NCBI GenBank assembly: GCA_009823505.1
Contig: VZQC01005595.1
Location: 502,239-566,238 of the forward strand
Direction of reading: 5' to 3'
Source of the DNA: Rhizomys pruinosus
Taxonomy: Eukaryota; Chordata; Mammalia; Rodentia; Spalacidae
Length of the DNA stretch: 64,000 bases
Each line of letters opens with the position of its first letter. Position 1 is the stretch's first letter. The notes under the pieces are model-generated. The model was not told where the DNA came from. It saw nothing but the letters and a program-made list of their open reading frames with translations, and did no database searches. Positions 1 to 11,456 of this stretch are shown piece after piece. The position numbers were made by a program, and so were the translations under genes.

Positions 1-209
1 GTGTCCATGTGATAGCATTAAGCTTTCACACCGTAAAGATCCTCTCCAGTAAAGACAGGTGGTATGTAGATGGAAAATCAGTGTCTGGAAAATATGTCAT
101 ACATGAGAGATTACTTACAATGTCATCAATATATGTTCAATGCTTAAAGAAATATTTGTAAAATATCAGAAACATCAGAATGTCCCAGAAAGAGAAAGTT
201 TTTGCACTG

Positions 210-342
210 CAGGGTGGCCCATACCTTTAATTTCAGCACCAGAGAGGCACAGGCAGGAGATATTTGTGATATTGAGGCCATATTAGTCCACTTATTGATT
301 TCCAGGTCAAATGGAGTTACATAGAGACCCTGTCTCCAAAAG
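210..342 (+). repeat. B1 SINE, old copy
   Basis: The order of B1 landmarks is kept: a promoter-like head with 'cctttaattt', a 'gaggcacaggcaggag' core, then 'acatagagaccctgtctcc' before a short A-rich tail. Many substitutions make this an old copy. B1 is a non-autonomous 7SL-RNA-derived SINE moved by L1 proteins. Confidence 0.75.
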
Positions 343-2480
343 AACATTCTTTGTTTAAGGGGATATGCCTACACACATAGAAATATAGTAAGAGTATTTT
401 ATTCACAGCTACAGTATTTGAATCAGTTTTCAACTGAGAATGGAGGCAAATTCCAGTGAGGAGTAGCAAACTGAATAATCAGTTTAGTTGTGGATATACA
501 AGGATGTCTGAACAGAATTGGAATATCATAGTCCAGCATGGGTCAAAGATTGTAAATTGCAGGAAATAAATTAATAACAGGGAAAGAAAGCAGGAGGATA
601 GAAGGAAGAAAAGAGGTATAGAAAGAAGCAAAGAAAAGGAGAGAAAGAAGAAGAAAGGAATGAAAGAGGAACAGCTACTTAGACTGGAAGATAGGAGTTA
701 GAATCATGAAAATACAAGTGGTTTATTTTCAGTGTAAGCATCCAGATCCATAAAATCCAATCCATATTGACACAACCTGAACAAATATTCAGTGCTTTGA
801 GATCTCATATTGTATAACAGTGAAAATAAAAATGCTATGCTACTTAAATATAGTAACAAAATATATCAACAATACCACAAAGCCTTCTACATAATTGCAA
901 ATTGTTCTGTCCAAAGAAAGTAAGTAATATGCAAATAAATTCCTTTCTAATGAAAAAGTAAATCAAAGAAGGGAAATGTTAGCGAAAATTATCTTTATCT
1001 GGGAATTTGATCAAAACTTGTTATTTTGGGGTTTGAGGGTGAAATGATTCATTCCTTCCTAGATTTACTTGAGCTTCCCTGTAATTATAGCTTAAGTAAT
1101 GATAGTCATCCATCTTAATAGTGTTCTACTCAAGAAGAAGAAAAATATAAACCTAGCAGTTACTTAATCACATCTTTTATTAACTTCAGGATAAGCAAAT
1201 GAATTAATTTTGATCCCACATAGTGCCCAAGCCCAAACATTTCCCCCGGAATCTACATTGCACTGATGATCACAATACAATTCTTTTTACATTGCCTAAC
1301 ATTCTAGACTTGAAATGAATGAGCTTTGTGAAAATGGAGGATAGAAAGAAATGAATGAGTTTTAATTGGAGAGAAATGGGCAGTCATAATTTCATTCATA
1401 ACACTGCTGCCCATCGCCCTGTGCTAACATTAGCTATTGCTATCACTTTCTGGTTTTTGCCTCAGTTCAAGTCAGTTTCCATGGCTGACTACTCTAATGT
1501 ATTTGACATAAACATTCAATGTGCTACAGCTAAATACTTTTACATGACTTATAATTTTAGATAAATGGAAGTGTTTCATAAATGATATCAATTTTTAACA
1601 TTTTTCCCATGTTCTTGATTTGATCAATCAGTTTTGCTATTAAACATTTAAGTTGTCATTCTTATTTTTCATGGGAAATTTACCACTTTAACTTTTGACT
1701 TAGATATTCTAGACAATGTAAATATTTTCATTGTAAATATATTTTAATTTCACTGTTAGTTTTCATTTTAGCTTGCATTCCTTATATAGATAATAGTGTT
1801 TACTACAACCTCAACACATAAACTTTTTATGGATTTTTGTGTGACACTATTTTCGGGGGAGACATGAACAATTGTCTGTACACCCAAGTTAGGAAATCGA
1901 GGATAGGAAAAAGTCAATATGCTACCAAAGTCCAATTTAGCAAATCAATGAGTTTATTAGGGTTATTTGAGGCCATATGGGTGAAAAGTTATTAGGAAGA
2001 GCATGGGTAACACAGCAGAAGGCTTATCTCTGAAAGTTCATGTGGATATAGATGATGAATCCCAAACCATAAAAAGCTAGAAACCAAAAGTTTCAGGAAG
2101 CTTCACAGTTCTGAAGATAGTCTTTCTGTGTAACAGTTTATGTTTTTATAAACTTGGACTGTGGTATTGTGACTTTTGTAAGTTTTACACTTATTAGACA
2201 TGCAGATTTGGTTTAATTTCTGAATGTCCTGATCCTCCTTCCAGGGTAGAATATTTTAACTTTGTGTTTATTGTATTAAATGTACTGATATATCTTCTTT
2301 GTAAAAGATATCTTAAATATTTCGCCAATTATTTCATTTCGCATTAACCATTTTATTAGTGGTCAAATATTCATATAATAATTATAATGAGATATACACT
2401 TTATATGAATATGTATAACTGATTTTGATGTGATCCTCAGCGTGTCACCTTGGTGACAATATTAGTTTCCTTTTTCTTTT
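343..2480. other. AT-rich stretch, no gene recognised
   Basis: About 2.1 kb of AT-rich sequence. The one visible structure is a purine-only run of GAAA/GGA motifs at about 588-672. Open frames are short (69 codons at most) and have no recognisable domain. I see no RNA gene or recognisable repeat. Confidence 0.6.
588..672 (+). repeat. Purine-rich (GA/GAAA) low-complexity tract
   Basis: About 85 bases made almost entirely of A and G in irregular GAAA, GGAA and GAAG units. This is simple-sequence DNA. It may be the decayed tail of a SINE, but no SINE body is recognisable upstream. Confidence 0.7.
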
Positions 2481-2706
2481 TTAAATATTTTATTTATTTT
2501 TTTATTTTATGTGTATGAGTAAATTTTTTGTGCAAGTGCAACCACGTCATGCAATAACCATTGGGGTCAGATGAGGGCATCAGATCACAAAGAACTAGAG
2601 TTACAGATGGTTTTTAACCACCATGTCATGTGGGTGCTGACAACTGAAGCTAGATCCTCTGCAAGAGTACCCAGCACTCTTAAATACTGAGCTATCTCTC
2701 CAGCCC
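2481..2706 (-). repeat. B2 SINE
   Basis: Read on the minus strand it starts with 'ggggctggagagatagctca', the tRNA-like head with the pol III A box, continues through the accessory body and ends in an A/T-rich tail. It abuts a second B2 in the same orientation, and the two are clearly different in sequence, so they are two insertions rather than one duplication. Confidence 0.9.
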
Positions 2707-2708
2707 CA

Positions 2709-2958
2709 TTATTTTATTTATTTCTTTAAAATTTTTATTTGTTTTTGTATGTGTTTGAATGTACTGTCTGCATATAGGCTTGTGCACCTGTGCAATGCCC
2801 CGGAGGTCAGAAGAGGGTGTCAAATTCCCCTAGAACTGGAGTTCTCCTGGAATTGGAGTTACAGACTGTTCTCAGCTGCCATATGGGTGTTGGGAATGGA
2901 ACCTGGGTCCTCTGCAAGAGCAGTTGGCACTCTTAACTGCTAGGCCATCTCTCCAGCC
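2709..2958 (-). repeat. B2 SINE, subfamily with internal duplication
   Basis: The minus strand opens with 'ggctggagagatggcctagc' and carries the pol III A and B box regions. In the body the phrase 'ctggaactggagtt' is followed at once by 'ctcctggaattggagtt' (plus-strand reading), an internal duplication of about 15-17 bases. The same duplication occurs in the copies at 9243, 33970 and 48165, so it defines a local B2 subfamily. Confidence 0.92.
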
Positions 2959-3040
2959 TGATTTTCTTATTTCTTATTAATTATCAGGTAATAAACTCAT
3001 GAGTTTACTCATTAGAATCTTACTAAAACCCTATGTTAGT

Positions 3041-3198
3041 CCTGGCACGGTGGTTCATGCCTTTAATTCCAGCACTTGAGAGGCAGAGGCAGGCAGAGCT
3101 CTGTGAATTCAAGGCCAGCCTGGTCTACAGAGTGAGTTCTAGGACAGCTGGGGCTACAGAGAGGCCCTGTCTCAAAAAAACAAAACAAAACAAAAAAA
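3041..3198 (+). repeat. B1 SINE
   Basis: A nearly complete B1: head 'ctggcacggtggttcatgcc', the 'gaggcagaggcaggcagag' core, 'ccagcctggtctacagagtg', and an A-rich tail made of CAAAA units from about 3177. Fairly well kept, so of moderate age. Confidence 0.93.
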
Positions 3199-3295
3199 CC
3201 CCCCTGCATTATTGGAATATATAATTTTTCTATAATATACCATATTTTTCAATGCAATGTTCTATTTTATCAGCTAACATTATTTTATATACATT

Positions 3296-4056
3296 GATAT
3301 AATTAGCTTTCTATTGCTCTGATAAACATCAAAATCTAGGCAGTTAATAGAAGGAAAAGTTAGTTGGGCTTATTTTTCCAGAGGGATATGTGTCCACCAT
3401 GGCAGGGAAGCATGGCAGGAGAGGCAACTTGCGCAGAAAGTTAGGTGCTCACATCTTCAAGCAGGCACAGAAAGCAGAGAGAACAAAATTGGAAGTGGGA
3501 GAAGGCTATGACCTCTCAAAGCCCACCCTCAGTGGCATATGTCATCTAGTATGGCAACACCTCTGTGCTGGATAGCTTTAGTGTCAACTTGACACACCTG
3601 GGTTGAGGGAGCCTCAATTGGGGAATTGGCTCCATTGGATTGGCCTGTGGCCACATCTGTGGAGTATTGTCTTGATGGTCGAGCAGTGTGGGAGGGCCCA
3701 GCCCACAATGAGTGGTGCCACCCTGGGAAGGTTGTTGTGTACCATATAAGAAGGCAGGCTGGGCATGGGCCAGGGGAGCAAGCCAGTGAACAGCATTCCT
3801 CCATGGCTTGTGCTTCAGCTCCTGCCTCCAGGTTCCTGCCCTGAGTTCCTGCCTTGGTCTCCCTAAGTGATGAACTGTGACCCAGGAGGTGTAAGCTGAA
3901 TAAACCCTTACCTCCCCAAGTTGGTGTCGGTCAGAGTGTTTTGTCACAGCAATGGAAGACAAATGGGAACAGCCTCCTAAAGTTCCCCTGACCTCCCCCA
4001 TATAGCACCAACTAACTCTGTTCAAATACTTGGACCACTTCTCATCAAACCACCAT
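3296..4056 (+). repeat. Rodent interspersed repeat A, split by an LTR
   Basis: Two halves (about 3296-3563 and 3972-4056) line up with the uninterrupted copy at 40750-41117. Both begin with 'tttctgttg/ctattgctctgataaa'-type sequence, pass through a 'catggcagg' block and an 'actggagac'-type block, and end in 'accaccaca'-like sequence. I recognise it as a common rodent dispersed repeat but will not assign a library name. It was present before the LTR at 3564 landed in it. Confidence 0.75.
3564..3971 (+). mobile_element. Solo LTR (MaLR/ERVL-like) nested in repeat A
   Basis: 408 bp beginning TGTG and ending AACA. It carries 'accatataagaag' as a TATA-like motif and AATAAA at about 3899, some 70 bp before its end, which is the usual LTR layout. 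It is flanked by 'acctc' (3559-3563) and 'gcctc' (3972-3976), a 5 bp target-site duplication with one change. Five bases is the size expected for ERVL/MaLR. With no internal region, it is a solo LTR, probably left by LTR-LTR recombination. The same family occurs at 63062. Confidence 0.8.
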
Positions 4057-4396
4057 ATACATGTTTAAAGATACAATACTTCCTTCCTAGTTTCCTATAA
4101 GGTTACCTTCTGGCATCAGAATGAAAGTTATTTGTATAATTGTAAAAATTCTAGTGTGTATTTTTGAGCTATACATTTTGTAGTATTTCACCTTGTAGTT
4201 CCTATTTAAAACAGTCACACCTTATGAGATAATGAAGGAATAGGAATGCTCAAGGGTTAAATAAAAACAAATTAAAAAAAAAACATAAGAACATAGAAAC
4301 CTGTGAATTAACATTTGAGAGACTAAGAGGGGACACTCTAAAGCAAGAGAGTATGATGCCAAGGAAATTAATCAAGTACAGTGTTTCTAAGAGGGA
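4057..4396. other. Short AT-rich interval, nothing recognised
   Basis: About 340 bases between repeat A and element X. There is one A-run near 4271, but no gene, RNA or clear repeat. Confidence 0.6.
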
Positions 4397-4415
4397 GAAA
4401 TAATTAAATATTTTA

Positions 4416-5390
4416 TTTATTTTTTTTTATTTATTTAACATTTTTTTTATTGATGCTTTGTGCATTTCATACATCATTTTCCAATTCAGTTCAGGCATAT
4501 TTCCCTTTCCCTTCCTCCCCACCCCGCCCCAACCGAGATCATGCATTCTGCCATGACTGTCCTGCATATTTCTCTCAGTTTTTTTTTTCCCATTTTTTAG
4601 CTATAAGTGATAATCCATGAGTACAAGCATCCTTCATGTAAAACCAATTTGCAGGCTGTTGTGCCGAAACCCCCACAGCCCCACCTTCCAGCGTGGGGTG
4701 AGGGGTTGTATGTTCAACCAGGTTGATCAAATGAGGGTCCAGACTACATTGCTGTAGTTTCACCATTCACCCCAATCGCAGCCCTTACATTCTACCACGC
4801 CCCCTTTTCCGCAGATTATTCCCTGGGCTTAGAAAAGGGGCACAGGTGGATGAGAAGCAGAACAGTCCACTCTCTCTGGAGCTGTTGTCTTGGACTCTGG
4901 TCAATTCTGGCTGTTTCCTTTCATGGGCTGACAGTTTGTCCAGTAATAACCTTTCGATCCTACTAATGAAGCACAAGAAATTAGATATATAGGTATTTAA
5001 ACAGCATTAATAGCTATGGTAGGTTACTTTGGTATAGACACATATGTTTAGATGATATGTTGATCCATGAATTACATTTTTTCCCTGTTAACATGGGAAA
5101 GATGTATTGAGACCACACATGCAAGTGTACAGATGGCCTCTGGAACACCAGAGAGTGTTACCAAAGGCCACTAAACCAATAAAGCAAATACGGGTCTCCT
5201 TGAGTCAAGCAAGACTCCACCGTCAACACCAGCTACACCTCACCTGCCTGGAAATACTGTGCATCAGAGGCAACCATATGCCTGTATATCCCAAATCTAA
5301 TTGGCTATTGGCTCTCTCCTTGGAGGAATAACCCATGGCTGATGCCACAAGCTTACATCCTCTACAGGTTAGGAGATCTCATAAGCCACA
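4416..5390 (-). mobile_element. Element X, copy 1 (twin-primed, 5'-inverted)
   Basis: The part from 4416 to about 5088 matches the copy at 20885-21620 in the same orientation. The part from about 5089 to 5390 matches 21640-21935 but as the reverse complement. The whole is bounded by 'gaaataattaaatatttta' (4397-4415) and the same 19 bases with one change (5391-5409). A T-rich run at 4416-4452 is the antisense of an A-rich tail. A target-site duplication, a tail and an inverted 5' piece together are the signature of target-primed reverse transcription with twin priming. No protein function is visible. Confidence 0.85.
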
Positions 5391-5409
5391 GAAATAATTG
5401 AATATTTTA

Positions 5410-8400
5410 AATGTTGCTGATAGATCCAAAGAAGAGAATCAAGACTAGCCTTTGGATAATATTAAATAAAGGAGGCGATTTTAGCAGCATAAGGCAAATT
5501 TTAATTGTGTTGAAAAGGAGAGGGAAAAACAGAGAAAATTAGAATTTTTAAAGTACAGATAAGAATATGTAGATTTTCAAGTACTGTATAGAGTACAAGA
5601 TTGAATACTACTTCCATACTATGCAATAAATTCATCTCCCAATTTATTGGATGCTGGCCAATGAATGAAACTACTTCTTTTGAGACATGACTTCCTGATG
5701 CATCCTGATGTCAATAGTCACAAAATATATGCTGAACATCCCCTGGCCAGATTCTCATATTGTGTTAAGAACAGCACTGTTTAACGTGTAAATATTATGT
5801 GTTGCATTGTGGAAGACCAATTAATTATGTTTTCTAGTATCTAGACAATTTATTCTGAAATATTGCACCTAACTTTGAGGTTATAATTTCAATTTAACAA
5901 GACTTTCATGGAATGACCATTTAATTTCAAGAGCCCATTTAACAAATATTATATGCTTTTTAAGAAGTATAATCAATAGTCATGACTTGAGATGAAGAAT
6001 AACTCCTGAACATCAGAGCACCTCTGAGCACAGGCTCCTTTTCCATGATAGAAGAGCAAATGATTAAACATCTTGGTCATTAAGACTTTTAGTTCAAAGG
6101 GAAGGTAGAGTTTGTAGTACCCATAAATGATAATCATTTTCTACAACAGAATGTCCCAATCCAGAGAATTCCCTATGTGTTTATGAAGTATAGAAATTAT
6201 TACTTAAAACATCAGTAGAAAATGATAATAAGTAGGTCAAAGAACCTACTGCAAAGGTCTCTACAGAGTGATAATACTGTATTTCTTCTCTCACTATACT
6301 TTCCAGCTAATATTGATTTTCTTGGGTAGAGTAACAACTTGGGTAAATGTAATACAGATCATAAATATTTGAGGTCCTTTTGTCTCCAAATATTTCTAGC
6401 AGGGCTGGATAGGTATATGCAAGTTTAAGGCTTTCTAAGTGATAGAAAGACTGCAACATATTGCAGATAATTTTGACTCAAAGAATATAAGAAATTATCA
6501 AGGGTATTTAGCATGGATGCTGTTGCATTACCATAAATAATACATTTTTTCTTCTCTTTCAAGCACGGTGTCAGCAGAAAGTTGCTCAATCAAGTAACAT
6601 TTCCCTTCTTTCTTCTTCATGTGGAACTCCACCTAGCACAGTGATATATTCATTAAAGAAAAAACCTATTTAACAATGGGTATATCTGAACTTAACAGTT
6701 ACTGCTGCTTTACCTTCCACTGGATATTTAATTTATACTTTAGTTTATTTGTTCGTGACTCTTAGAGTCACAAACAAATATATTTCATTGAACAAACTGA
6801 AGTTCATTGAACTACGAAAGACTGTTGTTCTTTTAAAGATAAGGCCTCTTAAATTTCCATGCACTTTTAATAAAAGTACTAAGGGAGTTTGCAACATAGT
6901 AGTGTTATTCGCAGAAATTTATATGCATTTCTTTTGGCTTTTCCTCCATTCTCATGATGACTAGCCTTCATCAATGTTGTAAACCTAATCTAGGGAAATA
7001 TTATAGACATCATACTCAAAACTTCACATATGGTTTCTCATGGTAAATTGTCATAGACAAATCTCCCTCAGAGGGAGCAACCCACTTCAAAAAATATGAA
7101 CCCTTCTCATACTATCTCCTAATGGATCAAAATACAGCATAATAGAATGCAGAGGCAGGGGAGGTTGGAGTGCTAAGCCTTGACAGCACAGCTGTTGCCA
7201 TTCTTACATAGTACACAATGGATTCTCTGTACCCTCCTTCCCAAATGAATCAGCTACTGTTTTAACAATACACCTGCTTCTACTCATAGCTCTAGTAAAT
7301 TTCCCACAGACTCTAAGAACATTCTGTACATTCAATGAATTGTAATAACCATCCTTTCATACTTAGTGGAGATAAACATCTCAGTAACTATTGTTTATGG
7401 AGACAAAACACTTTTCTGCCAATGTAATATTTTCCACTACGTAATGAAATAACATTAGTCTGTGATGACCATCAGGTACCTTACCTGTCAGTGCAGAGCA
7501 AGAACATCAATCTTGACAGTCCACAAAGCTGTCCTTGAACTTTTTTTGTGTGTGGCTTCTTTGCCTTTAACTACTTTCCTGATATACTGTACTAATAGAC
7601 AATGACATGGGAGACTATTGATTGGTTATCCATGTAGTATTGTCGATGTTTGTTATGAATCTCATTCTCTTTTCTCCAATCTCATTAAGGAACAATGTAC
7701 TCCTTCCTTTTCCAGAAAGTGGTCTCATGATAAACTGCTTGTCAACAAAACAGATAAGAAGTATGTAAAGTCCAAAATCTTTCTTGCTTGTAAGTTAATA
7801 TGAACTTGTGCCACAGTATCAAGGATGTCAAAAGAAATATAGTGCTCCTACGTCAATAAAAGTGAAGGTCATTACTCAAAACAATAGAGTGGCCAAATAG
7901 CAGTATTGTTACCAAAACCTCAAACTCATTTCCAACAGGATGGCATGAAGTCATGCAATATCTGTACATAGAGTGTAAATTTACAAGGGAGGATCTACAA
8001 GCTTAAGCAATATAAGAAGTTAATAATAGTCTGTTACATTCATCCCCTTTACTTTAGAGTGAAATATTATCTCTGTCTTCCAATGTTACTTAGTATACAT
8101 TCTTCAGGACTGTAGGCAATGAAATCATTTCTGTCCTTTCTCAGGACTTGCAAAACCAGGCTAGGCCACTGAGAAATCATCCCCCTACAGAAATATGTTC
8201 ACACATATCTATACATAGCAAGAGACAATTTTACCTACAAAAGTTGACCTCGAACTACTTTGAATAAAACATTATTTCAAGCATTTTATTTGTGCTTAAC
8301 AAGATTTAAAGCCTAAATCAGAGAAATTTAAAATAAAAGCATGGTAAATAATAGGCAAAGAAATATTATCAAAGAAGCCTAGAGCCTTTTTTTGTGGTAA

Positions 8401-8423
8401 AAAATGCTTTAAATCTAAAAACC
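5410..8423. other. 3 kb AT-rich stretch, nothing recognised
   Basis: No SINE, L1, LTR or coding region that I can support. Open frames at 6749-6964 and 7618-7803 are under 75 codons, show no domain and have no splice context that I trust. This is probably single-copy intergenic or intronic DNA, or repeats too old to see by eye. Confidence 0.55.
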
Positions 8424-8590
8424 GAGCCAGAAGTGGTAGCCATGCCTATAATTCCAGCCCGTGGGAATGTAAGGAAAGAGGATTATGAATTAAAGTCACG
8501 TGGCTACGAAAAAATTTAATGTAGTCTGGGCTACATAATAAGGCCACATTTCATAAATAAATCAGCAAACTTTAAAGAAGAAACAAACAA
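8424..8590 (+). repeat. B1-like SINE, very diverged
   Basis: Contains 'agccatgcctataattccagc' as a decayed B1 head and 'gtctgggctacataataagg' near the B1 3' half, followed by an A-rich tail with AAAC units. The middle is not alignable by eye. It may be a proto-B1 or an old B1. Confidence 0.6.
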
Positions 8591-8702
8591 AAAACAAGAT
8601 TTAAAAACCAGAAGGTGTTAATGAATCTTAGTTCATATTAAAAGGATGTTTCTACAAAAAGTGGAATTTATTCTGGAAAGGCAAGGACAGTTTAAAATAT
8701 TA

Positions 8703-8941
8703 AAAGGCCGAAGAGGTGGTTCAGTGGTTAAGAATACTAGCTGCTCTTCCAGAGGACCTAGGTTCAGTTTCTAACACCCACATGACACTTAACAACTGTC
8801 CACAACTCCATTTCCAGGGGATCCAGTGTCCTCTTTTGAGCCTCAGTGGGCGCTGCAGGGCACCTGGACACTTACATACATTCAGGAACTCATAAATTTT
8901 AAAAAGTTAATTAATTAAAAATATAAAAATAAGTAAACAAA
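8703..8941 (+). repeat. B2 SINE
   Basis: Head 'gaggtggttcagtggttaag' with a recognisable A box, then 'cagaggacctaggttcag' as the B box, the 'ccacaactccatttccagggg' body and an A/T-rich tail. It lacks the internal duplication seen in the younger copies. The next SINE (B1 at 8942) begins immediately after its tail. Confidence 0.88.
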
Positions 8942-9105
8942 AAGCCAGACATTGTGGAAACACCTTTAATTCTAGCACTTTTGAGGCAGAGACAGGTGGA
9001 TCTCTATGAGATTGAGTCCAGCCTGATCTACATAGTGAGTTCTAGACCAGCTTGTGCTACGGGGAGATTGTGTCTCAAAAAAAGACCAAAAATAAAATAT
9101 TAAAA
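8942..9105 (+). repeat. B1 SINE
   Basis: 'gccagacattgtggaaacacc' head, 'gaggcagagacaggtggatc' core and 'ctgtgctac...gtgtctc' end, then an A-rich tail. It is inserted next to, or into, the tail of the B2 at 8703, a common preference for A-rich L1 endonuclease targets. Confidence 0.88.
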
Positions 9106-9242
9106 TATATTATTTTGGTAGCCTGAATTAACATAATAAGAATTTAAATATCACAGAAACATCTCAAAAACATGAAGAAAAGTCTTGTAACAAGAGAGTG
9201 AAATTCTGTGATTAAAAATTACAAAGAAAGGCAGTGACTCTT

Positions 9243-9482
9243 TTTTTAAATTTTTATTTATTTCTATATGTGTATCAATGTACTGTCTGCATGCAAGTTT
9301 ATGCACCCGTGTTGTGCAATGCCGCGGAGGTCAGAAGAGGGTGTCGGATTCCCCTGGAACTGGAGTTCTCCTGGAATTGGAGTTTCAGACGGTTCTCGGC
9401 CGCCATGTGGGTGCTGGGGATTGAACCAGGGTCCTCTGTAAGAGCGGTCAGCGCTCTTAACCGCTAGGCAATCTCTCCAGCC
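9243..9482 (-). mobile_element. B2 SINE, young copy with perfect target-site duplication
   Basis: A full B2 on the minus strand, with the internal duplication of the local subfamily and a GC-rich, CpG-containing body ('gccgcggaggtc', 'ctcggccgcc'), a sign of youth because methylated CpGs decay quickly. It is flanked by a perfect 14 bp repeat, 'aggcagtgactctt', at 9229-9242 and 9483-9496. The pol III A and B boxes look well kept, so it could be transcribed. Confidence 0.95.
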
Positions 9483-9703
9483 AGGCAGTGACTCTTAATA
9501 GGATGACTAGTATCCTAGAATTCGTTAGATGAAATTCCACTGAGGGACATTTGAGTACACAAAATTGAATCAATTTTTCTTAACATATATGATGACAGAA
9601 TGCAATAAAAATATATAAAAATTACAAATAAGCAAGAATAGAAAGGAATTAGCTTAGTAATGAGTTTATGTTGTCTATAGTTTAGATCATATTCAGTGAT
9701 GAA

Positions 9704-9708
9704 AATCC

Positions 9709-9739
<31 letters not shown>

Positions 9740-9886
9740 GGGCTTTTTTTGACAGGGTCTCCCGTAGCCCTGGCTGTCCTGGAACTCACTATGTAGACCA
9801 GGTTGGTCTTGAACTCACCAAGATCCATCTGCCTCTGCCTCCCAAGTGCTAGGATTAAAGGTGCGCACCACCATGCTTGGCAAAAA
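9704..9886 (-). repeat. B1 SINE with long tail
   Basis: Minus-strand B1: 'gacagggtctcccgtagccc', 'ctggctgtcctggaactcac', 'ctgcctctgcctcccaagtg' and 'gtgcgcaccaccatgc' in order. It ends in a long T run on the plus strand (about 9718-9740) preceded by C9, which is the A tail followed by a G run on the minus strand. Confidence 0.93.
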
Positions 9887-10255
9887 TTCATTTTTTAAAA
9901 ATCAAAAATATACAACTTTCACTCTGAACAAAATTGTTCCTGTTTATTAAATACACTTATTTATAGAAAACCACAGTGATACCATTAAAATATTTTAGAA
10001 ATAATTTTAAAAGTTGAGTGAAATTTGAAGTGAAAATGAACACTTGCCTGCTCCTTCTCTTTAACTTTGAAAAACTAGGCAAATTTAACCACAACAAACT
10101 TAATCAAAGCACAAACAAATAAAAATCCTAGGACTAAACTTAACTGAAGATGTGGAAAATAATCACTGAGAAAGATGACAGAAATAAAGATGATCTCTAA
10201 GACATTGCATGTTCATAAATTGGAACATTAATATGATTGAAATATCCAAGGGCTT
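9887..10255. other. AT-rich interval, nothing recognised
   Basis: About 370 bases of AT-rich sequence between a B1 and a B4. No gene or clear repeat. Confidence 0.5.
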
Positions 10256-10560
10256 AGCAGATAGCTCAGTTAGTAAAGGATTTGTCTTGCAAGCGTGAGG
10301 ACCTGATATAATTATTTTACATACAAAAAGCCAGACCTGGTGGTACACACCTGTAATCCCATAATCCCAATCCTAGTAAGGTAGGGACAGGTAATTTCAC
10401 TGGTAGACAGCTTAGTTTACTTAGTGAGCCAAAGGTCTGAATGAGAGACCCTGTTTCAAAACAAAAAACAATAAACAAACCAAAAAAAAAAAAAAAAAAA
10501 AGAAAGAAAGAAAACCAAAGGTACTGCTCCTGAGAAATGACACATAAATTTATGCCTTTG
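10256..10560 (+). repeat. B4 SINE (tRNA-like head fused to B1-like part)
   Basis: Begins 'agggcttagcagatagctca', a tRNA/ID-like head. It moves into 'gccagacctggtggtacaca', the B1-like half, then 'gagagaccctgtttcaaaac', an A-rich stretch, and 'tgctcctgagaaatgacaca', which is the usual B4 3' block. The order ID-like, B1-like, 3' block is diagnostic of B4. Confidence 0.85.
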
Positions 10561-10567
10561 TCCCACT

Positions 10568-10755
10568 GTGATATCTATCTCGCCATCTCATATATTTGGC
10601 TCATATCGACTATCTCTCTCTATCCATTGTCAGGTGTCAGCCCCTGTATATATACTACTCGGTACTCTAAGCTATGTATCTATCTTATCTATATATGTAT
10701 ACTATTCGATATCTCTATATTTCTCTCTATCTTCCCCTGTTATCTACTCTCCTCC
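10568..10755 (+). repeat. Decayed TATC/CTAT microsatellite
   Basis: Rich in TATC, CTAT and CTCT words with many interruptions (for example 'ctatctctctctatcc' and 'tatcttatctatatatg'). Overlapping open frames here are low-complexity serine/isoleucine/tyrosine strings, not proteins. It looks like an old tetranucleotide repeat grown from the tail of the preceding B4. Confidence 0.6.
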
Positions 10756-10756
10756 A

Positions 10757-11118
10757 TTGTAAGGTTGTAAGCCCACCTAAATCAGGGATTTTCCAGGAAG
10801 CCAACTCAGGTAGAAGTTCCAAGAAAGTTGCTGCAATCAGGCTCCTACTGATACAGGTCACTAGCCTCAGTTTATCTTGAGATGCTTCTACTGATACCAG
10901 CCACAAATCCACCTACGCCTTAATCCCTCATCTCTTCACCACCAGCTCCTTGTAAACTCACTTTCCTGTGTGCCTGGGGATAAAACTGCCATTCTGGGCA
11001 CATCCTAATCCCAATGTGGACAGGCCAGCTGCCATGCCTGAAATAAACCTACTTCCTTTTCATTGGAGTCCTGGCTCTCTCCTCCCTGCACTGAGACTCC
11101 CCTCAAAATTAACGTAAC
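10757..11118 (+). mobile_element. Possible solo LTR
   Basis: Starts with 'tgtaaggttgtaagcccac' and ends near 'attaacgtaaca'. AATAAA lies at about 11042, some 70 bases before the end, followed by a pyrimidine-rich piece. The base composition is richer in GC than the surroundings. No target-site duplication is visible and the family is not recognised, so this is an LTR-like call only. Confidence 0.4.
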
Positions 11119-11270
11119 ACACATATAATAGAAAAAATATATTGGTTGGTTGTCAACGATCTTAGAACAGGAAAGGCCCTAAAGCAGAAAATAAGATAGA
11201 AAGGGAAAAAACAGTACAGAGTCTTCCTCTCTAGCCCCTGAGTCTACCCATAGAAGACTTTTCAGTAATC

Positions 11271-11416
11271 AATTTTTTTTTTAGTCTTCTTGAGTCAGAG
11301 TCTCCCTTTAGTCCCAGGTGACCTAGAGCTTGCTCTGTAGACCAGGCTGGCCTTGAACTCAAAAGATCTGCCTGCCTCTGCCTCTGGAGTGCTGGGATTA
11401 AAGGCGTGAGCCACCA
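11271..11416 (-). repeat. B1 SINE with 8 bp target-site duplication
   Basis: A minus-strand B1, well kept from 'gagtcagagtctccctttag' to 'gattaaaggcgtgagccacc'. It is flanked by 'cagtaatc' at 11263-11270 and 11417-11424. The T run at 11273 is the antisense A tail. Confidence 0.93.
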
Positions 11417-11456
11417 CAGTAATCTTTATTCAAGACTGAAGCCTGTTTCTCTAGGA

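Noticed and set aside
2749..2943. Frames with the recurring peptide theme VRRG-IPLELEFSWNWS (also near 9300, 34000 and 48250)
   Set aside because: Translations of the B2 subfamily on the strand opposite its transcription; not proteins.
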